64,000 nt of DNA from Pegoplata infirma (Eukaryota; Arthropoda; Insecta; Diptera; Anthomyiidae): assembly GCA_963921195.1 (NCBI GenBank), contig OY992541.1, positions 14,240,644-14,304,643 on the forward strand, given 5' to 3'. The notes under the pieces were generated by a model that ran no database searches, was not told the origin of the DNA, and worked only from the letters and a program-made list of their open reading frames with translations. The position numbers and the translations under genes are program-made. Shown here piece after piece: positions 11,168 through 22,228 of the stretch (position 1 is the stretch's first letter; each line of letters starts with the position of its first letter).

Positions 11168-11582
11168 CTGTATACCCAATAAAACTCTCATTTGATGCAA
11201 ATTAAAATCGCTACTTTTAATGGGAAAACACTACATTGACAACAATATTTAAAAAATGTAAAGGGCTAGTTAGTCAACTGGTAAAGTATCAAGTAACAAG
11301 TACTCGCTAGATTTTTCTTACGTAACAATCAAAATGCATTAGATTTTTACGTAAAATGTTACTTTGTTCAGTAATCGTTTACATGTATTGCTATTAAACG
11401 AAAACGAACAGCAAATTTGTTACTGTTACGTTTGTTGCGTTACCACTTGAGTAACGAGCTCTTTAGAGAACATTCTTCTCAGGGATGATAAATGACATTT
11501 TCAAGATTGTACTGACTTGACTAAAAAATTGTACTTTTTTGACAATCATTGTACTAAAAATGTTTTAAAATTTTTTTAATTT
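11168..11582. other. Non-coding stretch
   Basis: No gene seen. CAGGGATGATAAATGACATT at about 11480 looks like a hAT left end, but no partner end was found. Confidence 0.4.
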
Positions 11583-12330
11583 ATTAATTAAACAATAATA
11601 TAATACCCAAACCCAGTGGTTTCCAAGTCCACACAAACCAAATTGGAGCAAAATGGGCTTCTATTTGATTTAACTGAATATCGTGCAAAATTGTTATATG
11701 GGTCCTATGATAAAAATTAATAAAATGAGGCATATGCCCAATTAAAGTCGGACTTGATTAGGTTAAAAAAGAAAGCGTTTATCACACATAAACAAAATTT
11801 AGGTAAAATGTTTCATATTTTTATGAACCCCCAGTTTCTGTATGACTTAGGTTCGATATTGTAACAAAATACATGCAAACTCGTGACGTTCGTAGTTCGT
11901 TCGTCATACCGACCCTCAGGGAGAATTTTTATAAATTTATGTGAAATTCGGGAAGGTGGTTTATATGGGTACTACAAGTGGAACTGATCCGATTTCTTTA
12001 AAATTTACAAAGGTGATTTGTGAATACAAAATACGTTTACCTGCCAAGTTTCGAAAAGATATCTTGTATAAAACACTTAAAATAGTTATTTAGTCCAATT
12101 TAAAAGGGGACGTCTTTATGGGGCTAGGTTTAAACATGGACCGATATTTTTCAATTTCAATAGGCGTCGTCTTTGGGCGAAATGAAGCTTAAGTTTCAGA
12201 TTAATTGATCGAAAATTGCAACCTGTATCGTGGTTACACCGTTAACATGGACAGACAGACGGACAGACATTGCTAAATCGACTTAAAAATTGAATCTGAG
12301 TCGATCGGTATATAAATATAAATAGATTAA
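11583..12330 (+). mobile_element. mini-me-like element, subfamily E, partial
   Basis: Matches the plus-strand copy beginning at 18309 through GAAAATTGCAACCTGTATCG, the GACAGACGGACAGAC tract (about 12250-12268) and CTGAGTCGATCGGTA. The 5' hairpin and the 3' end are missing. An insertion starting CCCCAGTTTCTGTATGAC near 11828 interrupts it. Confidence 0.65.
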
Positions 12331-12662
12331 AAGACCGTGTTCAATCTGTACTTACAAAAAAGAAACAATTAAAAAAATATTTTTGACGATTTTTCTACAA
12401 AGTTTGTAGTTTATGAAGATTTTGTCAAAGAGCATGTTTCCGAACAGTGGGGCCAAATTTTTTTGGAATTTCCCACTTACGACGTTAAACAATTTATTTA
12501 ATAAAACACCAGTTACAGAATTAAAACGTAATGGACCCACAACAAAATCTTTTTTAAACACCAAGTCCTTATGCACTCAAAAACAGCAAACACTTGCTCA
12601 TTATAATTCTATAGAATCGATCATTGATCAATAGGGTTTCAGACCGATGTTTCGATGCGTTA
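12331..12662. other. Non-coding stretch with a mini-me 3' fragment at the end
   Basis: 12612-12662 carries GAATCGATCATTGATCAATA and GACCGATGTTTCGATGCGTT, the mini-me 3' core. The rest has overlapping short open frames on both strands without recognisable similarity. Confidence 0.45.
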
Positions 12663-13324
12663 GCAAAAAAAATAGTTAAAATTAACTAAAAATGCACCTG
12701 ATTATGATCCTACTAAATTTCTAGTTAATTTAACTAAAAATACTGAGCTAACTTTTCGTAGAATTAATGTAGCAAAAAAACCGTAACTTTAAAAATTTAG
12801 GTGAAACTTTCGTAACATTTTTATGTACATATTTACAAAAAAATTTGTTGAATTCAACCAAACTTTTTGTTACTTTTCGTAAACTAAAATTAACAAAATA
12901 TTTTAAATATAAAAAAATATAATATTAAATAAAAAATGAAATATTTTTTTTTTACATTTTTAGGTTGACATGTTTTTTTTTCATTTTATCGAACACTTTA
13001 AACACTAACACTTGACTTATTTTTATGAGATTTGCATAGGAGGCTACACAAAAAATTTCTTAAATTTTAGTAAATATTAACACATTTTTCTTTTTTAAAT
13101 AGTAATCACTCTTTTCACTTAACAAATATTTTACGAAAAATCAGCAAATTAATTAGTAAAAATTCGTTACCTCAGTTTTAAAGTCAGCAAAACAAATTAA
13201 TACAAAATTTGTTCAAAACTAGTATTTTCGTAAACTGAACTTCACTAAAAAATTTGCTAAAAAGCTAGTTAATTCGACTTAACTAAAAAAAATTGTTAAC
13301 TTTATAGTTTTATTTTTTTGAGTG
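12663..13324. mobile_element. TA-type MITE, family C (TTTTTTTGAGTG end)
   Basis: AT-rich miniature element with many AACTAAAAA and TTAGTTAA words, closing in TTTTATTTTTTTGAGTG at 13324. Related copies are interrupted by other elements at 18117-22050 and 43553-44545. The copy at 43553 begins CACTCAAAAAAAATTAAG right after TA, which points to the Tc1/mariner group. The left end of this copy is truncated. No transposase. Confidence 0.65.
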
Positions 13325-13558
13325 CAAAAAATTACAATCATTATTTTATTTTGAAAAAAAAACTCCTGTAGTATTTTTATGTTCTGTGGCTAGACACGTG
13401 TCCACTTGTAGGAACACGCGCTTTAAAGTATGCTCTACTAATTGCCACGAAAATTAATATCCTAAGGTTACATGCGGTGCATAAAAATGCACATACACAC
13501 AGAAGGTATTGTATGTGTGTGCTTTAATTCAAGGAAAATATGTATATGATGATTAGGG
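13325..13558. other. Non-coding stretch
   Basis: Nothing recognised apart from an ACACGTGTCC palindrome near 13395 and AT runs. Confidence 0.4.
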
Positions 13559-13815
13559 TTAACAAAAAAAAAAAAATGAAGTTGTTAGATATTGATCGTA
13601 ACTCCCCCTAGAAATGTGTTTTTGGGTGTAAAAACATGTCTCACAAATTTTAGGATAATAGGATATGGGTAAGACCTGCGCATCGGCCCTGAAGTTTGAA
13701 AAACAAATTACAATGGGAAAATGTGACTTTTTATTAATTTTCATATTTTTCGATATTTTGAGTTAAGTTTGAATTCAAATGGTTACAGAATTGTGGAGTA
13801 AAATGTCTCTCAAAT
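13559..13815. repeat. Arm fragment of the GRGGCATTCC foldback family
   Basis: Parallels the left arm of the 6435-8468 palindrome (about 6965-7210): ATCGTAACTCCCCCTAGAAA, GTCTCACAAATTTTAGGATA and GTTACAGAATTGTGGAGTAA occur in the same order. Only one arm is present and no terminus remains. Confidence 0.75.
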
Positions 13816-14039
13816 CTATATCTATCTATATCTATAGTCTATACTAATATTATAAAGAGGTAATGTTTGCTTGTATACATGTTTGTTTCTATAGAAAGTA
13901 ATCTCCGGAACTACTAATCCGATTTTAAAAAAAGTTTTCAGCAATATTTAGAGTCTTCCTCCAGTACGGACATACGCTAGGTTTCATCAAAGTTATATCA
14001 AAGTTAAATAAATATGAATGGCGAGATTGCAAGGAATAA

Positions 14040-14319
14040 CCTCAAAAAAATTTATGCAAATATAACGACAACTGTGGCTTCGGCATACAACTACCCGTCT
14101 CGGCTCGTCCACTTTCCATACAAATATGTGAAAAACTGTACAATTTTCAAGTTCGAAATCATTTTATGAAAATTTTTTAAAAAATACTTGTTAAAAAAAT
14201 TACATGGCTGGAATCGGTTTATAATTTTTATTACTTGTTTAAAATTTCAAAAGAATCCGATGAAAATTGTGGCCTGGCCATACCACTACCCGTCCCAGCT
14301 CGTCAAATTTCCATACAAA
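14040..14319. repeat. Repeated Helitron body unit (second copy 17917-18110)
   Basis: GAAAATTGTGGCCTGGCCATA, CCCGTCCCAGCTCGTC and TTTCCATACAAAC recur at 18047-18108, and a shorter version lies at 14060-14150. The two halves are separated by the nested block 14320-17916. Confidence 0.7.
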
Positions 14320-14471
14320 CCCAGCAAAAACTTGCATTACCAAGTAATGAAATGTGTAATGGGAAATCCAAAAGTTATAACTACTTCTGATTCGAATTAC
14401 GTTTCCCATTACATTTACAAGCAAATGTGCCACATGTAATGATTATTAAACCAGTATTAATAACTAATTAC

Positions 14472-15705
14472 TAGGATATTCAATCGATTAACCGTTAATC
14501 GGTTAACCGATTAATTTTGGTCGATTAACTGTTCGAATAATTTAAAATTGTCAATTTTCAAATAACAAATAAACCGATTAATTTGTGTTGGTTAACCGAT
14601 TAACCGAAATTTCTTTTTTTTAGAACTTACACCTATTTTTTTTGCTTTATTTTGTGTTTTGATGTTTCATTTTTAATTTAAACTACAGTTCTGCTGAAAG
14701 AAGTTTAGGTCTAAAAAAAAACTATCAAACTCTCTTTTAGCAACATGTAAAAACTTCGTCAAGAAAATATTTTATCAAGGTCCTAAAAAGATATTTTGGT
14801 TAAAAAAAAAAACAAACTTAATAACCCTAGCCAATTTTTTTATACATTCCTAACAGTATACATATATTTTTCTAATAGTTTTTCATGCGAGTAATCCGAA
14901 TCTGACCTTACAACTGATCTATCTCATCTTGAGATATTTAGATTTTCGATTTTTTTAATATTTGTACTTGTCCTATGATGCCACTGGTGATGGCAAATTA
15001 AAGTGGAGGATCTCCCCTAATATTTTATAAAATTTAATCCTCTAAAACCTTGAAGTCGTTTTAAAAGGAAACAGGATCACAAAAATTAAAGACTGTAAAT
15101 GCAGTTTTACTAAATTTAGTCTCTAGTTTCAAACGTATATTACCAGTTCTTGTTTAACGACTTTTTTAATTTTTGTCGGACGGTGTAAATAGTTCAACAC
15201 ATCGGAAAATACTACAATTTTTCTTCAAAATATTTTTGGAATCCTTTAGATATCTCTTTTCATTACGAAAATATCGACCGATGAAATTTCTTCAATTTCG
15301 GCACTAAAAAAAAAAAGAAAACAAATTTGGAAACCAAACAATTTTTTTGTTGATATTTTTAGTACCGAATTCGAAACTCTTTTAGGGCATCTAAGCCCAG
15401 CAGCAATTTGGCTCAATTTTTCCTTTTTCTATTTTTTTTTTTGACATTTTCCATACAAAAATTCTTTATTTGGGCTAACGCGTATTAAAATCTTCGCAAT
15501 ATCAGATATAGATTTCTTATTAATAAAATTCTTAAAAGTATATACAATTCCTGGTTTTATATTCAATTTAAATTTTAAATTGGATTTATTCGGTTAACCG
15601 AATAATTCAAATTTAACCGATTATTAACCGATTAAATCTCAACCCCGATTAATTATTTGCTCGATTAACCGATTAAACCAGAACCTCGATTAATTGAATA
15701 CCCTA
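14472..15705. mobile_element. hAT-type element, CGATTAACCG family, TSD CTAATTAC
   Basis: Ends TAGGATATTCAATCGATTAA and GATTAATTGAATACCCTA, bordered by the perfect 8-bp duplication CTAATTAC (14464-14471 and 15706-15713). Both subterminal regions are arrays of ATTAACCGATTAA words. The 1.2-kb body has no open frame of note. Confidence 0.95.
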
Positions 15706-16080
15706 CTAATTACATACATATATACTTATAGGTAATAAAAAAATTATTTAAAAAAAAAAAAAAACAAAAAAATAAAAAAATATTTAATTTTATTTTATTC
15801 AAAATAATGTGAGTCAAAAAGTGAAAATCTAGTTCTGAATTTTTTTTATTTTATTATAATGACTTATGTAAGTCATTATTAATAAGTCCTTATTTTACAT
15901 TTCAAAATAATGCTAAAGGAAGTTTTCTGTCATTACTAAGTAATTCGAATGGTAATGATGTGTCATTACCAGGGAAACCAAAAATATGCAGTATCATGTT
16001 TTTTCCTGCGCATTGTGTTGATAAATGGGTAAGGTATTTATCCGTTTCAGAAGATTTTAAGAAATCTGGCATCGATTTGT

Positions 16081-16279
16081 TAGAGCATATTTTTGCATAT
16101 TTTAACCTTAAGAGCATATTTTTGCATATTTTAGGTTTAAGAGCATATTTTAGCATAAGAGCATATTTTTAGAGCATATTTTACATTTTTAGAGCATTTT
16201 TCCACTTTTTAGAGCATTTTTTACATTTTTAGAGCATTTTTTTACATTTTTAGAGCATTTTTTTTTCAATTTTTAGAGT
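16081..16279 (+). repeat. Minisatellite of AGAGCATATTTTT units
   Basis: About ten imperfect units of roughly 20 bp (TTTTTAGAGCATTTTTTACA and variants) inside the hAT element 15970-17893; a second, smaller array lies near its other end. Confidence 0.85.
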
Positions 16280-16481
16280 ACTCTTTTCCAATTTTTTTTA
16301 TGACGTCATTTTTTTTTAAATTTTTTTATCCAACAAGGATGTTTTTTTTTTTCAACAATTACGGAATTGTGACGATTGATTTCCCTTTGGCCTGTTCTTG
16401 CTTCATATCGGTATAGGAAACTATGTTTTCTTTAGATTCAGCAACTTGGTAGAAAATAATAAATATTAACGGTATTTGAAG

Positions 16482-17727
16482 TAGAGATGGGATCGTGAGT
16501 GACTTTTCAATCACGATCACGCACGCTCACGAAAAAAAAAATTTAATCACGCACGATCACGCACGAAATTTTTTTTTGTACTCACGCTCACGCACGCTCA
16601 CGTGAGTAGAAAACAATTTTAATCACGCTCACGATGTAATCACGTTCACGAAATACTCACGAATTAAAATAAAATAAAAAAAATTTTATGCCATATTTTT
16701 TATGTTTTTAACATTTATTTAAATTTACAAAATGTTTTTGTAATTATAAAAGGGCAATTCCAAAATATTTAGAGCCAATTTTAGTCGTTTTTGGGAATGG
16801 TTTCTTCAGATTTAATTGAAAATTGGCACATAGATAGCCAACATACCTATGATAATGGAACTTTCTATCGTTTTTTAAATTCGGTTTACTGATCGTATTA
16901 TGGCAGGTCAAACCTCGACTTTTTTTTGCAAAATTAGAAAAACATATCATCACATAAAACATGTTCTAACTTTTTAACCAATTATCCGATTTTCACAATT
17001 CTTGGCTCATATGAGAGCTTAAGTCTTGTGCTTTTTGGAAATAATTTTAAATGCAAAAGGATTCATAAAAGAAAAGTATCAAAAATGAAAAAAACTTTTT
17101 TCTTTGCGAATATTTAAAACAACACATTTTCGATTTTTTTTAAATTCGGTGATAGTCAAAATGTTTTGTATAACATATCCAAAATTCAGAGGGGGATCAA
17201 AAGCTATTCTGGTTTGAGTACTAGGTTCGCATAATTTTCCATTAGAATTTATTTTTTTTTTATTTTTGAAATGTTTTAAAAAATTTAACAGGGATAAGAT
17301 TATATCCCTTATACAGGTTGTATTTTTCTCACTTTTGCTAAATCAGTCGAACTTCGACCCACGATAATTCGAAAACTATACTGAATTTTGAAAATCCAAA
17401 TATGAAATATGCTATGGCAAATTTTAAGTCAATTCAAACAGTGGAGCAAATTTTTTTTTAAATTGCTCAAAAAACTTATTAATTTATTTGAAAGAACTTA
17501 AAAAAATAAAAAAAAAAAAAACGTAACCGCAAAAAAAAGGTGAAAAAATTAAAATCACGAAAAAATCACGCAGCAATTTTACTCACGCACGATCACGCAC
17601 GAACTTTTTTTTGTTACTCACGATCACGCACGCTCACGTGAGTAGAAAATAAAATTACTCACGAATCACGTGATTCACGCGTGATTCACGTGATTCACGG
17701 TAATCACGTGATTGGTGCGCATCTCTA
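16482..17727. mobile_element. hAT-type MITE, CGTGAG family, long copy 4, TSD ATTTGAAG
   Basis: Ends TAGAGATGGGATCGTGAG and TGATTGGTGCGCATCTCTA with the perfect duplication ATTTGAAG (16474-16481 and 17728-17735). The terminal 200 bp on each side are CACGCACGCTCACG words with TCACGTGA palindromes; the centre (about 16680-17520) is 0.8 kb of sequence not found in the short copies. That centre contains no convincing coding frame; it may derive from the ancestral full-length element or from a captured fragment. Confidence 0.95.
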
Positions 17728-18308
17728 ATTTGAAGGGTCTATTCTCTAACAAATTGTAAAAAACACCTCAAAAAAAGGGACATAATTTTTTTAAGAGCAT
17801 ATTTTTATTGTTTTTAGAGCATATTTTCCGTTTTTAAGGGCATTTTTTAAGCGCATAAAACGTGTTTTTTAGAGCATATTTTTGGTTTCCCTGGTCATTA
17901 CCAAGTTTTTGCTGGGAATGTGTGAAAAAGTGTACAATTTTCAAGTCACTTTATGAAAAATTTTTAAAAAAAGGCTTGTTAAAAAAATTACATGGTTGGA
18001 ATCTCCTTATAAGTGTTATTACTTGTTTAAAGTTTCAAAAAAATCCGATGAAAATTGTGGCCTTGCCAAACTACTACTCGTCCCGGCTCGTCCGATTTCC
18101 ATACAAACAAAAAAACAGTAAATTTAGCAAAAAATTTTGTTAAATTTAACTAAAAAAGCACCTGATTTTGGCCCTACTATATTTCTAGTTAATTTAACTA
18201 AAAATATTTAGCTAACTTTTCGTTGAATGCATGTAGCAAAAAAACCGTAACTTTAACTAAAAACTTAGCTGAAAATTTCGTAACATTTTTATGAACATAT
18301 TAACAAAA

Positions 18309-20313
18309 AAACAAGTAAGAAAGTTATAGTCGGTCAAGACCGACCATATCATACCCTACACCAGTGTTTTCCGGAAAATGGGTACCAAGTCTAAACATGG
18401 ACCGATTGGATCTGTCTTTTGTTAGATCTTTATTTAGTGTAGAAAACACATACAGATCAAATTTTAGTGGAATTGGTTTATGTTATTGTCAATAGACCGA
18501 TTTAACTGAATATCGGTTGAAATTTTTATATATGGGGACTAAGTCGAAAAGTGGTCCAATTATATTCCGATTTGATTAGGTTACTAAAGTACACGTTTAA
18601 CACCTAAAAATAAAATTTTTATCAAATATTTCCATTTTTATCAATTTTGAGGGAATTACGTGAATATCAAGACGGTGGTTTGTATGGGGACTACCAGAAG
18701 GACTGAGCCGATTCCTTTGAAATTTGGAATGGTGATTTGAACACAAAATTTGAGTAACTGCTAAATTTCAAAGCGATATCTAATATAATACGGTTATAAG
18801 AGTCATTTAAGCCGAATCCAAAGGGGGTGTTTGTATGGGGGCTAGGTCTTAACATGGATTGATTTTCTCCAATTTCAAAAGGCTTCGTCCTTTGGCCAAA
18901 AGATGCTTAAGTTTCAAATTTCAAGTCAATTGATTGAAAATTGCAACCTGTATCGTGCTTAAACCGATAGATGGACAGACGGACGGACATCGCTAAATCG
19001 ACTCAAAAAGAAATTCTGAGTCGATCGGTACACTGAGGGAAAAAATCGCAGTCAAATCAAAAATTTTCATACTCATTTTTAAAATCCTCAAATTTAAAAA
19101 AAAAATTTAATAATGAAGTTGAACTTTTTAAAATTTTAAATGTTTCGGCCTCAATTTTAAAATTTTGCTTTTTTGAATTAAGTATTCAAGAACTCATTTT
19201 CATTTCATGGTATCACCATGTTGAAAATCGTCATTTTGATTATAAACATTTTAAATATGAGTTTTAAACAATTTTAGCAATGACGCTTCAAAAATAATCA
19301 ATTATAATTAAAAATTATGATGGTGTGCAATTAATAAAAAACTATTTTCAATACAAAATTTTAAAAAGTTAATTAGTAAGTAATTAAATTAAAAGAATAA
19401 AAAAATTTAGTAAAAAGTGAAGTGTCAAGATAAAGTTCAAAACAGTGAAAAGAAAAAGATTTTGAAGAAGTCGAAAGTTATATGGAGTCCAGGAGGGGAT
19501 CATCAACTTAAAATGACCACCAGGAATATTTTCTTTAGATTATTTGGTTTCTTTTTCAATATCGTCGCTCCTCTTACGAAAACACCTGTGTGTATTGAAA
19601 TTTTTTTTAAAGAAACTTAAAGAAAAGCTAAATTGTGAAATTTTGTGTTATTTTTGGCCTATTTCCAAGGGTTATTTTTATAACTTAATGGAAATAGGAT
19701 ATTGCAAAATCATTAAAATATTTGTAAAATTTATATTGCATTAAAGCACCACGAAAAGATAAAATTGAGCAAATTTGTAAGCATCTTGAAAGGGTGGTGT
19801 TCTCTTTAAAGCAGCGACGATGTACAAATTATGTAACACAAATGTACCTTTTTAATTATTTAGAAGAAAAATAAAAAAAAAATACACATGTATAAAAAAA
19901 AATTAGTTGTTTTATTTCAAAAGAAAATTTTAAGAGACAATTATAAAAAATTACATATTTATAATGGTCAATTTTAAATTAAACATGACTATCACTTTAA
20001 TTTGATTATGAACACATTTGATTTAAACATGAAACATATTCAAATCACAGTTCTTTAATTTCATTTTTAAAATGTTGTTTGTTTCTCAAGTCATATTAAA
20101 AGTGTCCATGAATATTTTCAAATTGAGAAAAAACAAAGTTTGTTGACTTTTGTCACTGTTTTATTTTCAATATGAGGTTGTTTTTGCTTGATTTGAGAAT
20201 TTTTTTTCTTAGTGTATGCTTGAAGGTAGGTCTAGGACCAATATTTCGGGTAGTTACAAACATCAGCACAAACTCATTATACCCTGTACCACAGAGTGGT
20301 GTATGGTATAATT
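18309..20313 (+). mobile_element. mini-me-like element, subfamily E, with nested TA element
   Basis: Begins AACAAGTAAGAAAGTTATAG, then the hairpin GTCGGTCAAGACCGAC and ATACCCTACACCAGTG. It carries GATGGACAGACGGACGGACATCG and ends ACAGAGTGGTGTATGGTATAATT. This is the same 5'-hairpin and 3'-complement plan as subfamilies A, B and F, with different sequence. A TA-flanked element (19031-20214) interrupts the 3' part just after TCGATCGGTA. Confidence 0.8.
19031..20214. mobile_element. Tc1/mariner-type non-autonomous element (CACTGAGGGAAAAA ends)
   Basis: Ends CACTGAGGGAAAAAATCG and GAATTTTTTTTCTTAGTG, each bordered by TA. The 1.18-kb body is AT-rich. A frame at 19417-19620 has no recognisable transposase motif. 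A related left end occurs at 25708. No DDE catalytic region was recognised, so it is probably mobilised in trans. Confidence 0.75.
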
Positions 20314-20322
20314 AGTTGAATT

Positions 20323-20830
20323 TAGAGATGGGCGCGTGAGTGAATTTTGACTCACGCACGCTCACGCTCACGAAATAAAAATATTGCTCACGCACGATCA
20401 CGCACGAAATTATTTTTTCAGCTCACGTTCACGCACGCTCACGTGAGTAACTAAAATTTTTCTCACGCTCACGAAATAATCACGCTCACACAGACTCACG
20501 AAATTGTAATTAATATTTTTTTTTTTTAAAGTATTGATTTTCCTTAAAACAATAATAAAAATTTATTTAAATCACAATTTTGTATTAATTACCCTCTTAA
20601 TTCAATATAATGACGATTTTTTTAAACTTTTTTTCTGTTTCAAACAGCACAAAATAATCACGCAAACTCACGAAAAAAAATTACTCACGCACGCTCACGC
20701 ACGAAACAATTTTTTCTGATCACGCGCACTCACGATCACGTGAGTAAAAATAAATCTCACTCACGATCACGCGTGATTCACGCGTGAATCACGTGAATCA
20801 CGAACAATTCGTGTCACGCGCGCATCTCTA
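20323..20830 (-). mobile_element. hAT-type MITE, CGTGAG family, copy 5, TSD GTTGAATT
   Basis: A full 508-bp unit, ends TAGAGATGGGCGCGTGAG and CGCGCGCATCTCTA, flanked by the perfect duplication GTTGAATT (20315-20322 and 20831-20838). Read base by base, its complement is identical to the 505 visible bases of copy 1 at the window start, including a 12-base A run. This is the best evidence for recent movement in the window. Confidence 0.97.
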
Positions 20831-21198
20831 GTTGAATTCAGATAAAATTTTTGTTACTTTTCGTAAACTAAAATTAACAAAATATTTTGTAAATTGTTTT
20901 TTACATTTTTAGGTTGACATTTTTTTTATTTCACCGAACACTTTAAACACTAACACTTCACTTATTTTTTTTCTAATTTTTCACAGCATTAAGTTCAGCT
21001 TAAGTAGAACTTATGAGATTTGCATAGGAGGCTACACAAGAAATTTCTTAAATAGTAATCACTCTTTTCACTTAACAAATATGTTACGAAAAATCAGCAA
21101 ATAATTTAGTAAAAATTCGTTAACTCAGTTTTAAAGTAAAAAAAAAATAATTCAAAATTTGTTCAAAACTAGTATTTTCGTAAATTAAACTTAACCAA

Positions 21199-21925
21199 AA
21201 CAAGTAAGAGTGTTAAATTCGGCTGTGCCGAATCTTTCATACCCTCCAACATGCAAAAAAAGAAAAAAAAAATCAGGGGCGTTATATTTTTTTTTTGGGG
21301 GGGGGGGGTTCGGTAGTGGTAATGGAGGGGGAAAATTTCCTCTCGAATATGTGTTTAAAAATTCATTCTTATGCTTTTTGCACTAAAAAAATAAAAGTTT
21401 ATCAAAATTAAAAATATTTTTTTATTCCACGCCCATAAAAGGGGAGGCGGTCCGAACAAAACGAAATTTTCTAATTCATAGGGTCCAAATGCAGGACTGT
21501 GAACTTCTTGTAGCATAAAAATGTTGCATTTGTTAAACGATAACACAAAAAATCATGTAAAAAAATTATATTTTTTAGAGGTTGGTTTAGTTCTTCAAGG
21601 GGGAACTTTTTTCCCCCTGGCCCGATTTTGCTCATTTACGAACTTAACCTGCCTAGGAAAATAAGACATATTCGTGCCAAATCGTGGGAGTCTAACTCTT
21701 TTATTTTGGACTGTATCGTGTTAACTACAGACGGACAGACGGACAGACGGACAGACGGACGGACAGACGGACGGACGGACGGACGGACATCGCTAGAATG
21801 TCTTAGAATTGATCACTGATCATAAATATATATACTTTATGGGGTCCTAGACCGATATTTTGATGCGTTACACACGGAATGACAAAGTGAGTATACCCCC
21901 ATACTGTAGTTGGAGGGTATAAAAA
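21199..21925 (+). mobile_element. mini-me-like element, subfamily F
   Basis: Begins ACAAGTAAGAGTGTTAAATTC with the hairpin ATTCGGCTGTGCCGAAT and ATACCCTCCAAC; carries a long G run (about 21297-21308), a GACAGACGGACGGAC tract (21728-21790), an ATATATA tract, and ends GTTGGAGGGTATAAAAA. Other copies: 57869-58566 (full) and fragments at 27068-27653, 33800-34050, 51767-52062 and 53108-53630. Confidence 0.85.
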
Positions 21926-22228
21926 GTAGTTAAAACGCTTATTTTAACTAAAAATTTGCTAAAAAGTTCAAAACTAGTATTTTCGTAAATTGAACTTAAC
22001 AAAAAAAAGTAGTTAAAACGATTATTTTTACTAAAAATTTGCTAAAATATGAACAGGGTTGTTGTAAAATGAAGCGAAATTGAAATTTCCACCAGATGTA
22101 GTGTCATTGATTATATACTATCTTTTTCAATCCGGACAACGCCGGGTGCAAAACAGATAGTAAATAAATAAAAATCAAAAAAAAATTTTTTTGGTTAATA
22201 AGTATTTCATTCGATATGTAACTACTTA

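Larger units (their letters stand above)
15970..17893. mobile_element. hAT-type element, AGAGCATATTTT family, TSD GTCATTAC
   Basis: Ends CAGGGAAACCAAAAATATGC and GCATATTTTTGGTTTCCCTG with the perfect 8-bp duplication GTCATTAC (15962-15969 and 17894-17901). The body has arrays of TTTTTAGAGCATATTTT on both sides (16081-16279 and about 17790-17885). A younger hAT MITE (16482-17727) sits in the middle; without it the element is about 670 bp. No transposase. Confidence 0.95.
14320..17916. mobile_element. Host MITE with CCCAGCAAAAACTTG ends, split by two hAT insertions
   Basis: Inverted termini CCCAGCAAAAACTTG (14320) and CAAGTTTTTGCTGGG (17916). After removing two hAT insertions (14472-15705 and 15970-17893, each with one target-duplication copy) its body is about 420 bp and carries repeated CATTACCAAGTAATG-like words. 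I found no clear target duplication. The superfamily is unknown. Confidence 0.75.
18117..22050. mobile_element. TA-type MITE, family C, broken by four insertions
   Basis: Family C sequence runs 18117-18308, 20831-21198 and 21926-22050, in the same order as the copy at 12663-13324. It is split by a mini-me E (18309-20313, itself carrying a TA-type element), a hAT MITE (20323-20830) and a mini-me F (21199-21925). The GTTGAATT duplicated by the hAT MITE is family C sequence. The last 100 bp hold a local duplication of the CTAAAAATTTGCTAAAA word. Confidence 0.7.
13838..22161 (+). mobile_element. Helitron-like element ends bracketing a nested block
   Basis: The left end TCTATACTAATATTATAAAG (13838) is the typical 5' terminus of insect Helitron-like repeats, followed by the usual AGGTAATGTTTG and CTCCGGAACTACTAATCCGA. 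The right end near 22130-22161 has a small hairpin (CCGGACAACGCCGGG) followed by TGCAAAACAGATAGT, close to the Helitron 3' hairpin plus CTAGT. Whether both ends belong to one copy is inferred. No Rep/helicase is encoded; almost all of the 8.3 kb is later insertions. Confidence 0.55.
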
